Shown here: in pieces, positions 35,233 through 44,722 of the stretch | Numbering within the stretch: the stretch's first letter is position 1 | Layout: each line of letters opens with the position of its first letter | Source of the DNA: Polaribacter sp. | GTDB lineage: Bacteria > Bacteroidota > Bacteroidia > Flavobacteriales > Flavobacteriaceae | Direction: 5' to 3' | Assembly (NCBI GenBank): GCA_020740485.1 | Contig: DYMN01000009.1 | Location: 23,055-81,875, forward strand | Length of the DNA: 58,821 nt | Notes under the pieces: generated by a model | Databases searched by the model: none | Seen by the model: the letters and a program-made list of their open reading frames with translations, nothing else | Told to the model about the DNA's origin: nothing | Translations under genes and position numbers: made by a program

Positions 35233-36592
35233 ATCTTTCATTTTTGTTCTCGCACTATTCCTAACTGTTTATTCTTATTCCCAAGAGAGAGTAAAAATAG
35301 ATGGTGTTATTTCCGTAGTGGGAAATTACATTGTATTACAATCAGATATTCAAAAATACAAATTAGAATTAGAACAAAACGGTGAAAAATTGAGTAACAT
35401 CAATAACTGCGACATTTTAGAACAGATGATGCAACAAAAATTATTGGCACACCAAGCTGAAATAGATAGTTTAATTGCCACACCTGAATCTGTAAAAGAA
35501 ACCGTTGATAAAAAATTAGACTATTTCAAGGAGCAAGTGGGCAGCGAAGACAAAATGTTGGCACTCTACGGTTTTGATAACGTCGATGAATTAAGAGAAG
35601 AATTGGTCAGATTAGAAGTAGAGCAATCCTTGATTGGTCAAATGCAAAATAAAATCACAGCAGATGTGAGTGTTACTCCTGATGAGGTGAGAAACTATTT
35701 TAATAGTCTTCAAAAATCAAATAATCTACCTGAATTCCCCACAGAAGTAGTACTTTCTCAAATTGTTTTAAATGTAGAACCTTCTGAACAAGAAAAACAA
35801 AGAGTAATTAGTGAACTCAATAAGGTAAAAAAAGAAATTGAAGATGGATCTAATATGAAAATGAAAGCCATTCTCTATTCTGATGACCCCGGAGTAACCC
35901 AAAATGGAGGTTTATATACCATTACACGTGATGCTCAATTCATCAAAGAATTTAAAGATGCTGCCTTTGCATTAGACGAAGGTCAAGTGTCAGAACCCTT
36001 TGAATCTATGTTTGGTTATCACATTGTAAAAGTGGAAAAAGTGAAAGGACAAGAACGCGATGTTCGCCACATCTTAATCCAACCTAAAATTTCAGAATTA
36101 GAAAAACTCAAAGTTCAACAAAAGTTAGACAGTATTCGCAATGAAATCAAACTAGGGAAATTGACTTTTGAAGATGCCGTTAAACAATTTTCTCAAGATA
36201 AAAGCTCTAATAAAAACAAGGGTATTATCATCAACCCGTTTACCAACGAAACCAGTTTTAAATTAAGTGGAGAACAATTTATGAGAGCATTCCCAAATTT
36301 ACACTCAAAGGTTTTTAACTTGAATCAAAACGATTTAACCGACGTATTTTATGATGAAGACCAGGAAGGAAATAAGATGTATAAATTGGTACAATTAAAA
36401 GAAAAGATTAACGAACATCAAGCTGATTTTGCGCTTGATTATGTAAAAATTCAAAACCTAACATTAGCCAAAAAGAAACAAGAGGTAGTTGATAAATGGA
36501 TCAATGACAAAGTGAAAGATACCTATATCAAAATAGATGACAGTTACAAAGGATGTGATTTCAAAATCAATTTTCTTAAAAAGACAAACTAA
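35213..36592 (+). CDS. surA: Peptidylprolyl isomerase SurA
   Basis: The 459-residue protein has a signal peptide (about 1-23, TVYSYSQ). A SurA N-terminal domain follows (about 26-160, VKIDGVISVVGNYIVLQSDI), with parvulin domains at about 165-285 (TQNGGLYTI, GYHIVKVEKV) and 285-390 (RDVRHILIQP). SurA is the main periplasmic chaperone for outer-membrane beta-barrels. The ATG at 35213 was selected because it gives a proper signal peptide. It overlaps the preceding lipoprotein gene by 20 bases, supporting one operon of three. The moxR gene starts 23 bases downstream. Confidence 0.9.
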   Translation: MRNTFLKSFIFVLALFLTVYSYSQERVKIDGVISVVGNYIVLQSDIQKYKLELEQNGEKLSNINNCDILEQMMQQKLLAHQAEIDSLIATPESVKETVDKKLDYFKEQVGSEDKMLALYGFDNVDELREELVRLEVEQSLIGQMQNKITADVSVTPDEVRNYFNSLQKSNNLPEFPTEVVLSQIVLNVEPSEQEKQRVISELNKVKKEIEDGSNMKMKAILYSDDPGVTQNGGLYTITRDAQFIKEFKDAAFALDEGQVSEPFESMFGYHIVKVEKVKGQERDVRHILIQPKISELEKLKVQQKLDSIRNEIKLGKLTFEDAVKQFSQDKSSNKNKGIIINPFTNETSFKLSGEQFMRAFPNLHSKVFNLNQNDLTDVFYDEDQEGNKMYKLVQLKEKINEHQADFALDYVKIQNLTLAKKKQEVVDKWINDKVKDTYIKIDDSYKGCDFKINFLKKTN

Positions 36593-36615
36593 TACTTAAA
36601 ATTTCTAACTTAACA

Positions 36616-37569
36616 ATGTCCGACGTAAAAACTGCCGAAAGAATGGTTGAAAAATACCATCAAATGAAAAACAAAATAGCCAAAGTTATAGTAGGGCAAG
36701 ATAATGCCGTAGATCATGTGTTATTATCTATATTTGTAGGAGGACATTCCTTGTTAATTGGAGTTCCCGGATTGGCAAAAACGCTATTGGTTTCAACCGT
36801 TGCCCAAACATTAGGATTAGATTTCAAACGCATTCAGTTTACTCCGGACTTGATGCCTTCGGATATTTTAGGAAGCGAAATTTTAGACGAAAATAGAAGA
36901 TTTCAGTTTATTAAAGGGCCTATATTTGCTAATGTGATTTTAGCAGATGAAATCAATAGAACCCCACCAAAGACGCAATCTGCACTATTAGAAGCTATGC
37001 AGGAAAAATCAGTAACTATTTCCGGTGTAAATCACAAATTACCCAAACCTTTCTTTGTTTTAGCCACCCAAAATCCAATCGAACAAGAAGGAACTTACCC
37101 ATTACCTGAAGCGCAATTAGACCGTTTTTTATTTTCAATTAATTTGAATTATCCAAGTTTCGGTGAAGAAGTAGAAATTGTCAAATCAACAACCAATGAT
37201 CGTGACGTGGCATTAAGTCCGATTTTTAATGCTGAAGAAATCATAGATTTTCAACGTTTAATTCAGAGAATCCCCGTAGCAGATAACGTGGTAGAATACG
37301 CTGTTGATTTAGTGAGTAAAACCAGACCCAATACAGAAAATGCTCCGGAAATTATTAATAAATATTTAAGTTGGGGTGCAGGGCCAAGGGCTTCTCAAAA
37401 TCTCATTTTAGCAGCCAAAGCACATGCTGTCATTAAGGGAAAACTCTCTCCGGACAAAGAAGATGTCAAAGCAGTGGCTTATAGTATCTTGCAACACAGA
37501 ATTGTAAGAAATTACAAAGCAGAAGCAGAGCGCGTTTCTGAAAAAATGATTATTGACGCTTTATTATAG
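36616..37569 (+). CDS. MoxR-family AAA+ ATPase
   Basis: The 317-residue AAA+ protein has Walker A GVPGLAKT (about 49-56), Walker B VILADEINR (about 110-118) and a sensor region with LATQNPIEQEGTYPLPEAQLDRF (about 149-171), typical of MoxR. Family members act as chaperones, often with DUF58 and von Willebrand proteins encoded downstream. None follows here, since the next gene is convergent. It is likely the last gene of the surA transcript, 23 bases after surA. Confidence 0.93.
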   Translation: MSDVKTAERMVEKYHQMKNKIAKVIVGQDNAVDHVLLSIFVGGHSLLIGVPGLAKTLLVSTVAQTLGLDFKRIQFTPDLMPSDILGSEILDENRRFQFIKGPIFANVILADEINRTPPKTQSALLEAMQEKSVTISGVNHKLPKPFFVLATQNPIEQEGTYPLPEAQLDRFLFSINLNYPSFGEEVEIVKSTTNDRDVALSPIFNAEEIIDFQRLIQRIPVADNVVEYAVDLVSKTRPNTENAPEIINKYLSWGAGPRASQNLILAAKAHAVIKGKLSPDKEDVKAVAYSILQHRIVRNYKAEAERVSEKMIIDALL

Positions 37570-37580
37570 GATTAATATTG

Positions 37581-39710
37581 TTATTGACGAACCCCTTCCA
37601 AATCCAATAAGAAAACAAACTCTTTTGCAATTTCTTTTAATGCATCAAAACGTCCGGAAGCTCCACCGTGTCCGGCTTCCATATCGGTATATAAGAATAG
37701 TTGCTTATCATTCGTTTTCAACTCCCTGAGTTTTGCCACCCATTTAGCCGGTTCAAAATATTGCACTTGTGAATCGTGCAATCCGGTAGTTACTAACATA
37801 TTCGGATAAGCTTGCGCTTTTACATTGTCATAAGGCGAATATGATTTCATATAATCGTAATAGGTCTTATCATTCGGATTGCCCCATTCATCATATTCTC
37901 CCGTAGTAAGAGGGATGCTTTCATCTAACATAGTAGTCATTACGTCTACAAAAGGAACTTGAGCTATTACTCCATTAAATAAATCAGGTTGCATATTTAC
38001 GATGGCTCCCATTAATAAGCCTCCGGCAGAACCCCCTTCAGCATACAAATGTGCAGGAGAAGTATACTTTTGCTCTACTAAATATTTTCCGGAATCTATA
38101 AAATCATAAAATGTATTCTTTTTATTCAATAATTTCCCATTTTCATACCATTCTCTGCCTAAGTACTCCCCTCCCCTTACGTGTGCTATGGCGAAAATAA
38201 AACCCCTATCCAACAAACTCAATCGGGTACTACTAAAATTAGGGTCTATCGTATAACCGTAAGAACCATAAGCATATAGCAATAATGGTGTTTCAGGCGA
38301 TAAAGGCGTGTCTTTATGTCTTACCAATGAAATAGCAACTTTGGCTCCGTCTCTTGCTGTAGCCCAAAATCGTTGGCTGACATAGTTATTCTTATCAAAT
38401 TTTCCTCCTAAAACTTGTTGTTCTTTCTTCACTTCAGAAGTTTTGTCTTTCATATTGAAGTCTATCACAGAAGCCGGCGTCGTTAAGGAGTTATAGGAAT
38501 AACGCAATAGTTCGGTTTCGAATTCCGGATTATAACTCGTAGTAGCTGTGTAGGTTTCATCGTGAAAAGGCAAGTAATAATCGTCCGTATCATCCCATCT
38601 TTTGATTCTGATTTTGTTCAAACCCATTTCGCGTTCTTCCAAAACCATATAGTCTTTAAAAAGGGACATATCTTCAATTAAAACGTCTTTTCTATGCGGG
38701 ATTACATCCACCCAATTATCTTTGGACGTTTGGCGTTCCGGTGTTTTCATCACCTTAAAATTCAAGGCTTTATCCTTGTTGGTTACAATATAAAAATAGC
38801 CATTGTAATGGTCTATATCATATTCCAAATCGCGTTCTCTTTTTTGAAATACGGAAAACTTACCGTTAGGTTGATCTGATCCCAAAATCTGATATTCGGT
38901 TGAAACTGTTGAATTAGAAACAATCATCAAATATTTTTCGGATTTTGATTTGGTAATATAGACCGAAAAGGTGTCATCCTTTTCAAAAAAAACCAATTCG
39001 TCTTGAGCAACATCTGTGCCTAATACATGTTTATAAATGGCTTCTTCACGCAAGGTCGTTGGGTTTTTAACAACGTAAAACAAGGTTTTATTGTCTGCTG
39101 CCCAAACGCTACCGCCCGAAGTATTCGGGATTTTCTCTGGATAAATTTCGCCTGTTTTTAGGTTTTTTATTTGAAGGGTATACAGTCTTCTACTTACCGT
39201 ATCTACACTAAAAGCAGCCAATTCATTATTAGGACTTACGTTCAATCCTCCTAATTGGAAATAATCAAAGTCTTTAGCCATTGCATTGACATCAAAAAGA
39301 ATCTCTTCCGGCTCACTTAATTGCTCTTTTTTTCTACTGTAAATGGGGTATTGTCCCCCTTTGACATAGCGAGTAAGATAGAAATAACCGTTCTTTTTAT
39401 AGGGAACACTCTCATCATCTTCTTTAATTCGGGCTTTCATTTCTTCGAATAGAGCGGTCTGAAAATCTTTAGTGTGCTTTGTTTTAACCTCATAATAAGC
39501 ATTTTCTGCATTGAGGTAAGCTATTACTTTCGGATTTTCGCGTTCGTTGAGCCAATAGTAATTATCTATTCTAACATCGCCGTTTTTAATGAATTCCTTA
39601 GGCTTTTTTTCAGCAATCGGAGTTTTGATTGGGTCTTCAGTCATATGCGTGGTTTTACAAGCAGATGCAAAGAAAATGAAAAAAATTAACATAAGAGATT
39701 TGTAATACAT
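37581..39710 (-). CDS. ptrB: Oligopeptidase B-like S9A peptidase, lipoprotein
   Basis: The 709-residue protein has a lipoprotein signal peptide (FFASAC, Cys about 18), then a seven-bladed propeller region (about 60-440) and an alpha/beta-hydrolase domain (about 450-709). The nucleophile Ser is in GGSAGG (about 556), with the His in MEAGHGGASG near the end. S9A oligopeptidases cleave short peptides, and oligopeptidase B prefers Arg or Lys at P1. A lipid anchor suggests a periplasmic or surface role in peptide use. It is convergent with moxR, 11 bases apart. Confidence 0.9.
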   Translation of the reverse strand: MYYKSLMLIFFIFFASACKTTHMTEDPIKTPIAEKKPKEFIKNGDVRIDNYYWLNERENPKVIAYLNAENAYYEVKTKHTKDFQTALFEEMKARIKEDDESVPYKKNGYFYLTRYVKGGQYPIYSRKKEQLSEPEEILFDVNAMAKDFDYFQLGGLNVSPNNELAAFSVDTVSRRLYTLQIKNLKTGEIYPEKIPNTSGGSVWAADNKTLFYVVKNPTTLREEAIYKHVLGTDVAQDELVFFEKDDTFSVYITKSKSEKYLMIVSNSTVSTEYQILGSDQPNGKFSVFQKRERDLEYDIDHYNGYFYIVTNKDKALNFKVMKTPERQTSKDNWVDVIPHRKDVLIEDMSLFKDYMVLEEREMGLNKIRIKRWDDTDDYYLPFHDETYTATTSYNPEFETELLRYSYNSLTTPASVIDFNMKDKTSEVKKEQQVLGGKFDKNNYVSQRFWATARDGAKVAISLVRHKDTPLSPETPLLLYAYGSYGYTIDPNFSSTRLSLLDRGFIFAIAHVRGGEYLGREWYENGKLLNKKNTFYDFIDSGKYLVEQKYTSPAHLYAEGGSAGGLLMGAIVNMQPDLFNGVIAQVPFVDVMTTMLDESIPLTTGEYDEWGNPNDKTYYDYMKSYSPYDNVKAQAYPNMLVTTGLHDSQVQYFEPAKWVAKLRELKTNDKQLFLYTDMEAGHGGASGRFDALKEIAKEFVFLLDLEGVRQ

Positions 39711-40045
39711 AATGCTTTATATTTATTTGAAAATTACTACGAATTTTTAGTTTTTTACTGAACCCAAAAATAAGCCTTTTTAAAAAAATAACGATTGAAT
39801 TTGAAAAAAGTAAGGGCTTTAATCCTTCTTTTAAAAACAAGGAAATACCTAACTGACTTTGATAAACCAAAATTAAGCAATTTATTTTGAATAAAAGTCA
39901 ATCCAAAAAATGAAACTATTAAAATGATATCTTTTCTGCTCATTCATTGGATAAATTTCAACTGCAAAAAAATAGAAGCAACATACTTTTATAGGCATAT
40001 TTGTTTTAAATTTTTGATTAATTTTGGAACTTAAACCCATTTTTT
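39711..40045. other. Divergent intergenic region with a -7 box
   Basis: This AT-rich stretch separates the divergent peptidase and alcohol dehydrogenase genes. TAATTTTG at 40019-40026 is a good -7 box for the dehydrogenase gene, with TTG at 40001-40003 as a possible -33 element at short spacing. I see no open reading frame worth calling, no RNA gene and no repeat here. Confidence 0.5.
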
Positions 40046-41212
40046 ATGTTCAACTTCACTTATCACAATCCGGTACGTATATTCTTTGGTAAAGACCAAA
40101 TCAAAAAAATTGACACTCAAATTCCGATAAGTGCTAAAATTCTCATTACTTACGGTGGGGGAAGCGCCGTAAAAAGCGGGTTGATGGAGCAAGTGAAATC
40201 TATTTTAGGTAATCGAAACTATATCGAATTTGGCGGTATAGAACCCAATCCACGTTACGAAACTTTAATGAAAGCCGTTGAGCTTGTCCATAGTGAAAAC
40301 ATAGATTTTATGTTGGCAGTGGGTGGAGGTTCTGTACTCGATGGAACCAAATTTATCTCTCTCGTTTCCCATTATGAAGGCAACGCAGTTGATTTACTAA
40401 AAATGGGTTGGGGCAACATTACATCTAAAATTATAAATAAAGTAGTTCCATTTGGTGCCATACTAACGTTGCCTGCGACTGGTTCGGAGATGAATCCCGG
40501 CGCTGTTATCAGTTATGAAAATGGAAAATTTGGCGTTATGTATGAGCTACTTTATCCACAATTTTCCGTATTAGATCCTACCTACACTTTTACATTACCC
40601 ATAATTCAGGTTGCCAATGGTATTGTAGATACTTTTGTTCACACGGTAGAGCAATATATGACTTATCCTGTGGATGCTCGTATTCAAGACCGTTTTGCAG
40701 AAGGCATTTTACAAACCTTGATTGAAATTGCACCTGCCAATCTCAACGAACCCAAAAATTACGATGCAAGGGCTAATCTTATGTGGAGTGCCACCATGGC
40801 ACTTAATGGGAATATTGGTTTGGGTGTTCCACAAGATTGGGCAACTCATGCCATCGGGCACGAGTTGACTGCACTTTTTGGAATTGACCACGGACAAACC
40901 CTGGCTATCATCTATCCGGCACTTTTAGAAGTACGCAAAACAGAAAAAAGAGCAAAACTCTTACAATATGCAGAACGCGTGTGGCATATTGACAACAAAG
41001 ATGAAAATAAAAAAATGGACCTTGCCATTCTAAAAACAAGAACCTTTTTTGAAAGTTTAGGTGTCCAAACGCGTATGAGTAAATACGGCATAACAAATAG
41101 TGACATCCCAAGAATTATAGAAAACCTTAATTCACATGGGATTACCAAACTCTCAGAAACAGGCGATTTAACGCTAGAAATCGTTGAAAAGATATTGAAA
41201 AAAGCAATGTGA
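40046..41212 (+). CDS. Iron-containing alcohol dehydrogenase (YqhD/BDH-like)
   Basis: The 388-residue group III dehydrogenase starts MFNFTYHNPVRIFFG, as in YqhD and butanol dehydrogenases. It has the nucleotide loop AVGGGSVLDGTKF (about 92-104) and the metal-binding residues in VDTFVHTVEQYM (about 194-205) and HAIGHELTALFGIDHGQTLAI (about 270-290). It probably reduces aldehydes with NAD(P)H. YqhD uses NADPH and helps detoxify aldehydes. Substrate and cofactor are inferred. It lies upstream of a repeat-rich spacer. Confidence 0.93.
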   Translation: MFNFTYHNPVRIFFGKDQIKKIDTQIPISAKILITYGGGSAVKSGLMEQVKSILGNRNYIEFGGIEPNPRYETLMKAVELVHSENIDFMLAVGGGSVLDGTKFISLVSHYEGNAVDLLKMGWGNITSKIINKVVPFGAILTLPATGSEMNPGAVISYENGKFGVMYELLYPQFSVLDPTYTFTLPIIQVANGIVDTFVHTVEQYMTYPVDARIQDRFAEGILQTLIEIAPANLNEPKNYDARANLMWSATMALNGNIGLGVPQDWATHAIGHELTALFGIDHGQTLAIIYPALLEVRKTEKRAKLLQYAERVWHIDNKDENKKMDLAILKTRTFFESLGVQTRMSKYGITNSDIPRIIENLNSHGITKLSETGDLTLEIVEKILKKAM

Positions 41213-41282
41213 TAAATATTATTCGGTTTAATATAAATTCCATCCTCAATAAAATTGGGACAAAACTCAAAACTAACAACCA

Positions 41283-41381
41283 ATGCTTCGACTCCGCTCA
41301 GCAACCGATGCTTCGACTCCGCTCAGCAACCAACTAAAGACTAAAGACTAACGACTAATGCTTCGACTGCGCTCAGCAACC
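41283..41381. repeat. Three copies of a 24-bp GC-rich repeat
   Basis: The unit begins ATGCTTCGACTCCGC and ends TCAGCAACC. Copies are at 41283-41306, 41308-41331 and 41358-41381. The first two are identical and the third differs by one base. Heptamer-type sequence fills the gap between copies two and three. The unit is more GC-rich than its surroundings. Confidence 0.9.
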
Positions 41382-41420
41382 AACTAAGGACCAAAGACTA
41401 ACTACTAAAGACCATCAACC
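41332..41420. repeat. Heptamer-type tandem repeats leading into the VIT gene start
   Basis: Between and after the 24-bp copies are runs of period 7, such as TAAAGAC, TAACGAC, AAGGACC and AAAGACT. They resemble the array at 1-105. The last unit ends directly at the ATG at 41421, so the repeat forms the translation start region. Confidence 0.8.
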
Positions 41421-42131
41421 ATGGAATCAAAACTAACCATTGACAATTATTTAGACAACCATTTTGTTCATAAGAGCAATTGGTTGCGTGCTGCCGTTTT
41501 AGGTGCCAATGATGGCATCATTTCCGTAGTGAGTTTAGCTATAGGGGTTACCGCTGCCAATGTGCCGCGAGAACACATCATTCTGACTGCTGTTGCCGGA
41601 TTAGTTGCCGGTGCTATGTCTATGGCTACCGGAGAGTATGTTTCTGTAAGTTCTCAAACCGATACTGAAAAAGCAGATATCGAACGAGAAGCTCAGGAAC
41701 TTGAAGAAATGCCCGAAGAAGAATTGCAAATACTGGCTCAAATTTATGAACAAAGAGGTTTAAAAAAAGAAACCGCACTTCAAGTAGCAAAAGAATTTAC
41801 CGAACACGACGTTTTAGCTGCGCATGTGCGCGATGAATTGGGAATAAACGAAATAAGTCAAGCTAACCCTATTCAAGCTGCAATTGCCTCTTTTTTGTCC
41901 TTTACCGCCGGTGGATTATTACCGGTAGCGGTTACCCTAATAGCTCCCGTGAAATACATGGAAATTTCGCTCTATAGTATAACCATTGTGGCATTAGTCC
42001 TACTGGGTATGGTCTCTGCAAAAACTGGTGGTGCTAATATGAAAATAGCCGCTTTACGCATTGCTGTTTGGGGAACGATAGCCATGGTAGTATCCGGTTT
42101 TGTAGGCTATCTGTTTGGGGTTAAAATTTAA
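41421..42131 (+). CDS. VIT1/CCC1-family iron or manganese transporter
   Basis: The 236-residue membrane protein starts with the family sequence WLRAAVLGANDGIISVVSLAIGV (about 21-43). A second membrane segment with ATGEYVSVSSQTDTEKADIERE (about 73-94) leads into a cytoplasmic acidic helical domain (to about 145), and three more membrane segments follow. VIT/CCC1 proteins export Fe2+ or Mn2+ from the cytoplasm. The soluble domain with DxxxE residues binds metal. No usual -7 box was found in its leader, which consists of repeats. Confidence 0.9.
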   Translation: MESKLTIDNYLDNHFVHKSNWLRAAVLGANDGIISVVSLAIGVTAANVPREHIILTAVAGLVAGAMSMATGEYVSVSSQTDTEKADIEREAQELEEMPEEELQILAQIYEQRGLKKETALQVAKEFTEHDVLAAHVRDELGINEISQANPIQAAIASFLSFTAGGLLPVAVTLIAPVKYMEISLYSITIVALVLLGMVSAKTGGANMKIAALRIAVWGTIAMVVSGFVGYLFGVKI

Positions 42132-42372
42132 CCCAAATTAAGCATTAGAATGAACAATCACTGAATACAGCAAATAATAACATTTAATGTGGTAAAATAT
42201 ATTACAAGCTAAACATATTTAAATCAGTTGTATATTATTTTTCTTAACCATTGCTACGGTTCTGCTTTTCAACATTGTATGTACTGATTTTTGGATGTTT
42301 TACTTTGATAACGAAATTCTAAAACTTAGGACTTAATGGCCTTCAAAATTTATTTTATGATTCGAGCAAAAA

Positions 42373-42398
42373 AAAACCTATCAGAAATGATAGGTTTT
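42373..42398. terminator. Bidirectional terminator between the VIT and TPR genes
   Basis: A perfect 11-bp stem (AAAACCTATCA, loop GAAA, TGATAGGTTTT) is flanked by an A run on the left and T on the right. It sits 20 bases past the TPR stop codon and serves the convergent pair. Confidence 0.9.
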
Positions 42399-42417
42399 TA
42401 TTAAGTTGTAATCTCTC

Positions 42418-43191
42418 TTATTTTGCGTACTTGGCTTCATTCATTTTTGAATCAATATCTCTTGCTTGCGCTGAACGAGGATAATTCTCTTTAATATTCG
42501 TATAAAGTTCTAATGCTTTGGCGTAATCTTTTAATCCCATTGCGGTAAAAGCCGCTTTGGATAAAAATAATGGCGTAGTGAAATTATTTTCATTTAATTT
42601 ATACGCTTGCTCATAATAATCTAAAGCTTCTTGAGGTTTGTTTAAATCAATAAAAGCATCGCCGATAGCTCCTTTAGCCACAGCTCCTAACATCATATCT
42701 TCTGAAGAAAATTCGTCTAAATACTCAATAGCTTTTTTGTATTCATTCATTTTTAAATAAGAAATTCCGGCATAATATCTTGCTAAATTACCTGCTTTGG
42801 TATTACCGTACTGATCAATGATATCTAAAAAGCCCGACTTACCTTCTGCCCCATTTAATGCTAGTTTTAAAAGAGAATCTGAAGGTTCTTCCATTGCCAA
42901 TGCTTCATCAAAATAGGCTTTAGAAAAAGATATTTCGTCCGCAGATTTTAGTTCTGAGGGCTCTTTTATGTATTTTAAATATCCAAAATAACCTAAAGCG
43001 ATTAATACAGCTGCGCCTACTCCAATTAATAAAAATTTCTGTCTTTTGTAAACCCAATTTTCAGCTTTGTTAGCCCAAGAATCTACACTTTCAAATACTT
43101 CTTGCGTTGTACTTTCCGTGTGATGAACTACTGCTTCGTGATCCTTTATTAATTGTTTTGCAGTTTTATCTTTCTTCTTGTATGTTGACAT
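42418..43191 (-). CDS. Membrane-anchored tetratricopeptide-repeat protein (YfgM-like)
   Basis: The 257-residue protein has a charged cytoplasmic N-terminus (about 1-50), one membrane segment (about 54-76, FLLIGVGAAVLIALGYFGYL), and a periplasmic region of TPR-like repeats (about 100-250, including AKALELYTNIKENYPRSAQARD). The topology resembles YfgM, a SecYEG-associated periplasmic chaperone subunit, but the match is by architecture only. The ATG at 43191 (MSTYKKKDKTAK) was preferred over an upstream start, because a -7 box at 43216-43223 would fall too close to that one. Confidence 0.8.
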   Translation of the reverse strand: MSTYKKKDKTAKQLIKDHEAVVHHTESTTQEVFESVDSWANKAENWVYKRQKFLLIGVGAAVLIALGYFGYLKYIKEPSELKSADEISFSKAYFDEALAMEEPSDSLLKLALNGAEGKSGFLDIIDQYGNTKAGNLARYYAGISYLKMNEYKKAIEYLDEFSSEDMMLGAVAKGAIGDAFIDLNKPQEALDYYEQAYKLNENNFTTPLFLSKAAFTAMGLKDYAKALELYTNIKENYPRSAQARDIDSKMNEAKYAK

Positions 43192-43215
43192 TTGTTTTGA
43201 ATTTAAAAATAGGTG

Positions 43216-43223
43216 CAAAAGTA
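43216..43223 (-). promoter_or_regulatory. -7 box of the TPR gene
   Basis: On the minus strand this reads TACTTTTG, fitting TAnnTTTG, 24 bases before the ATG at 43191. Confidence 0.55.
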
Positions 43224-43311
43224 AATTTTTCCTATCTATTTTCCTAACTTTTACGCAATCAATTTAAAAAAGAATTTAATTTTTATTGATTCATAATTTT
43301 TGAATTAAAAT

Positions 43312-43319
43312 TATCTTTG
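43312..43319 (+). promoter_or_regulatory. -7 box of the recF-dciA transcript
   Basis: TATCTTTG matches TAnnTTTG exactly and ends 17 bases before the recF ATG. TTG at 43286-43288 is a possible -33 element with a 23-base spacing. Confidence 0.6.
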
Positions 43320-43336
43320 CATCAAATCAAGTCAAA

Positions 43337-44416
43337 ATGTATCTCAGAAACATACAACTTATCAATTACAAAAATTTCAATGCGCAATCATTTGAATTCG
43401 ATAATTATATAAATTGTATCGTTGGGAATAACGGAGTAGGAAAAACCAATGTACTCGACGCCATCTATCATTTATCACAAACCAAAAGTTATTTTAATCC
43501 TATAAGTCTTCAAAACATTAAACACGGTGAAGAGTTTTTTATGATTGAAGGAATTTTCATCAATGAAACCGAAGAAAACCACATTGTTTGCAGTTTCAAA
43601 AAAGGACAAAAAAAAATTATAAAGAAAAATGGCAAACTTTATGAAAAATTTTCAGAACACATAGGAACAATTCCCTTGGTCATCATTTCGCCATCAGATA
43701 CTGATTTAATTGTTGAAGGAAGTGATATGCGAAGGAAATTTATGGATTACGTCATTTCTCAAAGTGATAAGATTTATCTGAATCTCGTGGTTAGTTATCA
43801 CAAAGTTTTGGCACAACGCAATGCTTTGTTAAAATATTTCTTTAAAAACAGAACTTTCAATAGCGAAAGTTTAGAAGTTTATAATGAACAACTTAACCAT
43901 TATGCCTATCCAATTTACGAAAAAAGAAAAGAATTTATTTCAAAAATGACACCCATTTTTCAAAACCATTATCAAGCCATTTCTAATGGAAATGAAAAAG
44001 TAACGTTGATTTATAATTCTCAATTGGAACACGAAAAATTTGAAACTCTTTTAAATGAAAATCTCGCCAAAGACAGAATGTTGCAATACACCGGCATCGG
44101 TATTCATCGGGATGATATTGACTTTCACATCAACGATTATCCAATCAATAAATTCGGAAGCCAAGGGCAGCAAAAGTCTTTTTTGATAGCACTCAAAATG
44201 GCTCAATTTGACATTATGCATCAAATTAGCAAGAAAAAACCCTTACTTTTACTTGATGATATATTTGACAAATTAGATGATGAAAGAGTCGGTAAATTAA
44301 TAAATATGGTCAAAGAGGAACATTTTGGACAAATTTTCATCAGCGATACACATAGAGAAAGAACAGAAAATATAGTAAAAAAAACGCATCAATCCTATAA
44401 AATTATTCCCCTATGA
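43337..44416 (+). CDS. recF: DNA replication and repair protein RecF
   Basis: The 359-residue SMC-like ATPase starts [14 protein letters not shown] and has Walker [10 protein letters not shown] (about 31-39). The C-terminal signature is [18 protein letters not shown] (about 273-290), followed by Walker [15 protein letters not shown] (about 302-315). RecF helps load RecA at single-strand gaps with RecO and RecR. The stop codon overlaps the dciA-like start (ATGA), indicating a coupled pair that serves replication and repair. Confidence 0.96.
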   Translation: MYLRNIQLINYKNFNAQSFEFDNYINCIVGNNGVGKTNVLDAIYHLSQTKSYFNPISLQNIKHGEEFFMIEGIFINETEENHIVCSFKKGQKKIIKKNGKLYEKFSEHIGTIPLVIISPSDTDLIVEGSDMRRKFMDYVISQSDKIYLNLVVSYHKVLAQRNALLKYFFKNRTFNSESLEVYNEQLNHYAYPIYEKRKEFISKMTPIFQNHYQAISNGNEKVTLIYNSQLEHEKFETLLNENLAKDRMLQYTGIGIHRDDIDFHINDYPINKFGSQGQQKSFLIALKMAQFDIMHQISKKKPLLLLDDIFDKLDDERVGKLINMVKEEHFGQIFISDTHRERTENIVKKTHQSYKIIPL

Positions 44417-44718
44417 TAAGCCAAAGCCAACGTTTTACTGATGCCAATAAGATTGCTGATATCATTAATTTGATCATCGAACAAAACAAACTAAAAAAAG
44501 GATTGCACAACGTTAGAATTAAAGAAATATGGCACGAAAAAATGGGACAAGGTGTAGTGAGTTACACTGAAAAAGTGGAATTAAGAGGCAGCACGCTGAA
44601 TATACAACTCAACTCTTCAGTATTAAGAGAAGAGCTCAATTATGGTAAAGAAAAAATCATTGAAATGCTCAACGAAACTCTTGGAGATGAAGTTATTACC
44701 AAAATAAAATGGCTTTAA
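44413..44718 (+). CDS. DciA-like protein (DUF721)
   Basis: The 101-residue protein is of the DUF721 family, with the [24 protein letters not shown] and [18 protein letters not shown] segments. DciA is the widespread bacterial loader of the DnaB replicative helicase and often lies beside recF or secA. The four-base overlap with recF shows coupling. The short length corresponds to the KH-like domain alone without the disordered tail of longer homologues. Identity as a helicase loader is inferred from the family. Confidence 0.82.
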   Translation: MISQSQRFTDANKIADIINLIIEQNKLKKGLHNVRIKEIWHEKMGQGVVSYTEKVELRGSTLNIQLNSSVLREELNYGKEKIIEMLNETLGDEVITKIKWL

Positions 44719-44722
44719 AAAT

